DNA of 13,211 nt from Candidatus Kaiserbacteria bacterium RIFCSPLOWO2_01_FULL_55_19 (lineage in GTDB: Bacteria > Patescibacteriota > Minisyncoccia > Phycocordibacterales > Phycocordibacteraceae): contig MFMD01000001.1 in NCBI GenBank assembly GCA_001781715.1, positions 644 to 13,854 of the forward strand. The letters are read 5' to 3'. Shown here piece by piece: positions 12,043 to 13,211 of this stretch. Every line of letters starts with the position of its first letter. Position 1 is the stretch's first letter. Under the pieces are notes generated by a model. The model was not told the DNA's origin. It was given only the letters and a program-made list of their open reading frames with translations, and did not search any database. The translations under genes were made by a program, and so were the position numbers.

Positions 12043-13211
12043 ATGTCACTCAACATCATACTCATTATGCTTGCGCTCTCGGGCGTCGGCGGTGTTGCGC
12101 TTGGCTATGTACTGCGCGTGCTTATTGGCCTTGCCCAGCGCGGTTCTCTTGAGCTTGATATAAAGCAGAAACTGCTCCATGCACAGGAGCAGGCGGCGAA
12201 GATTATTGCCGAAGCTGAGTTCCGCGGCGAAGTCGTCGAGACCGAGCGCCTCGCGCCGATTGAGGAGCGCGAGGAGAAGCTAGTCGCCCGCGAAGAGCGC
12301 ATAGCGGCCCGCGAAGAATTTCTTGATGAAAAGGAAAACGAGGTCCGTACGCGTGAACAGGAGGCGGCGCGCGCGAAGACCGAAGCGGAACAGTTGAGCG
12401 CACAGCGCTCCAAGGAGCTTGCGAAAGTCGCGAACCTTTCCGAGTCGACGGCCCGCGAAGAGCTCTTTTCCGAGATTGAGCGGTCTCACGAGGAGGCGAT
12501 TCTCCTGCGGCTGCAGAAGCTTGCCGCGCATGGCCGCGAGCGGCTTGAGGACAAGGCGCGCGGCATTCTCACCACGGTTATTCATCGTCTCGGGAACGCC
12601 GTGAACGCCGAAGTGATGACGCTCTCGGTCGCGCTCCCCTCAGACGAGATGAAGGGGAAGATTATCGGCAAGGAGGGCCGTAATATCAAGGCGTTTGAGC
12701 GCGCGACAGGCGTGGATGTTTTGATTGACGATGTTCCGGGCCGGATTATGTTGTCCTCGTTTGACCCGCTGCGCCGCGCTATCGCGAAGATTGCGCTTGA
12801 GAAACTCATTGCCGACGGGCGCATCCAGCCGGCGAAGATAGAAGAGATTGTGCAGAAAACGCAGGTTGAAGTAGCCGAGATTGTGAAGCAGAAGGGCGAG
12901 GTCGCCGCCTACGAAGCGGGCGTTGTCGGGCTAGACCCCAAGCTCACCGCGCTTCTCGGGCGGCTCCACTTCCGCACCAGCTTCGGGCAGAATATCCTCC
13001 AACACTCCATTGAGATGGCGCACATTGCCGGTATGCTGGCTACGGAGCTCGGCGCAGATGCGACCGTCGCGCGCACCGGTGCCCTGCTTCACGATATCGG
13101 TAAGGCGGTTGACCACGAAGTGCAGGGTACGCATGTTGAGATAGGCCGGCGCATTCTGGAGAAGTTCGGCGTTGACCCGCGGGTTATCCTCGCGATGCAG
13201 TCGCACCATGA
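12043..13211 (+). CDS. rny: ribonuclease Y (5' part, runs off right edge)
   Basis: RNase Y is a membrane-anchored endoribonuclease that starts mRNA decay in many bacteria lacking RNase E. The first 389 codons are present. Visible order: N-terminal transmembrane helix (about residues 3-28), long charged coiled coil rich in E, A, R and K (about 35-185, with repeated A-R-E-E motifs), KH domain with G-K-I-I-G-K-E-G-R-N (204-213), then the HD domain with Q-H-S-I-E-M-A-H near 324-331 and the metal-binding L-L-H-D-I-G-K with H350-D351. Full-length proteins are about 510-520 residues, so roughly the last 125 are missing. ATG 12043 places the membrane helix at the very N-terminus as usual. Confidence 0.95.
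   Translation, partial: MSLNIILIMLALSGVGGVALGYVLRVLIGLAQRGSLELDIKQKLLHAQEQAAKIIAEAEFRGEVVETERLAPIEEREEKLVAREERIAAREEFLDEKENEVRTREQEAARAKTEAEQLSAQRSKELAKVANLSESTAREELFSEIERSHEEAILLRLQKLAAHGRERLEDKARGILTTVIHRLGNAVNAEVMTLSVALPSDEMKGKIIGKEGRNIKAFERATGVDVLIDDVPGRIMLSSFDPLRRAIAKIALEKLIADGRIQPAKIEEIVQKTQVEVAEIVKQKGEVAAYEAGVVGLDPKLTALLGRLHFRTSFGQNILQHSIEMAHIAGMLATELGADATVARTGALLHDIGKAVDHEVQGTHVEIGRRILEKFGVDPRVILAMQSHH

Noticed and set aside
1..13211. UGA read as glycine (Gracilibacteria/SR1 code).
   Set aside because: TGA ends pgk, tpiA, pilC and the first prepilin gene (the last in an ATGA overlap), exactly where the families should end.
1..13211. CRISPR array, transposase, prophage or defence genes.
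   Set aside because: No evenly spaced direct repeats, no recombinase motifs; every sizeable frame is explained by a housekeeping or pilus gene.

Overview
The window looks like ordinary chromosome from a Patescibacteria (CPR) bacterium, most likely of the Parcubacteria side. This is inferred from gene content and protein style: small, divergent housekeeping proteins, a type IV pilus cluster with a PilX-like protein ending in a W-x-x-x-x-G-T-[YW] tail, a NusA with an enlarged N-terminal domain, many 1-4 bp gene junctions, and almost no Shine-Dalgarno sequences. GC is high for the group (about 55-60% by eye in housekeeping genes). TGA ends several genes exactly at a junction with the next gene, so the standard bacterial code applies and not the UGA=Gly code of Gracilibacteria/SR1.

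Layout. Positions 1-1014 (minus) hold the N-terminal 338 codons of recJ, running off the left edge. A HIT-family hydrolase starts divergently at 1018, only 3 bp from the recJ start. Then comes a minus-strand block: a 73-residue membrane protein (1405-1626) with its own promoter, the only strong ribosome binding site in the window, and a terminator; pgk (1679-2833); and tpiA (2838-3587). An 80-bp low-complexity spacer with inverted repeats separates tpiA from the type IV pilus operon, transcribed in the order pilB (7174-8922), pilC (5957-7171), a PilV/GspI-like prepilin (5572-5955), a PilW/GspJ-like prepilin (5006-5575) and a PilX/GspK-like protein with a probable beta-solenoid body (3668-5002). 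These five genes are separated by -4 to +3 bp.

A divergent regulatory region (8923-9104) sends pilB leftward and nusA (9105-10472) rightward, with an inverted repeat between the two promoters. To the right lie ppa (10500-11030), a small single-pass membrane protein (11033-11269), clpP (11286-11885) and the first 389 codons of rny, ribonuclease Y (12043 to the right edge).

Functionally, pilB/pilC form the motor and platform of a pilus whose three pilin-like genes stand in the I-J-K order of a tip (initiation) complex. tpiA/pgk are lower glycolysis. nusA, ppa, clpP and rny are transcription, pyrophosphate, proteolysis and RNA-decay housekeeping. The most notable signals are a palindromic repeat inserted in frame directly behind the DHH motif of RecJ, a low-GC beta-solenoid PilX-like protein, a PGK lacking two substrate-binding residues, and a set of promoters placed so close to start codons that leaderless mRNAs are likely. 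No defence system, CRISPR array, tRNA, rRNA or transposase is visible.
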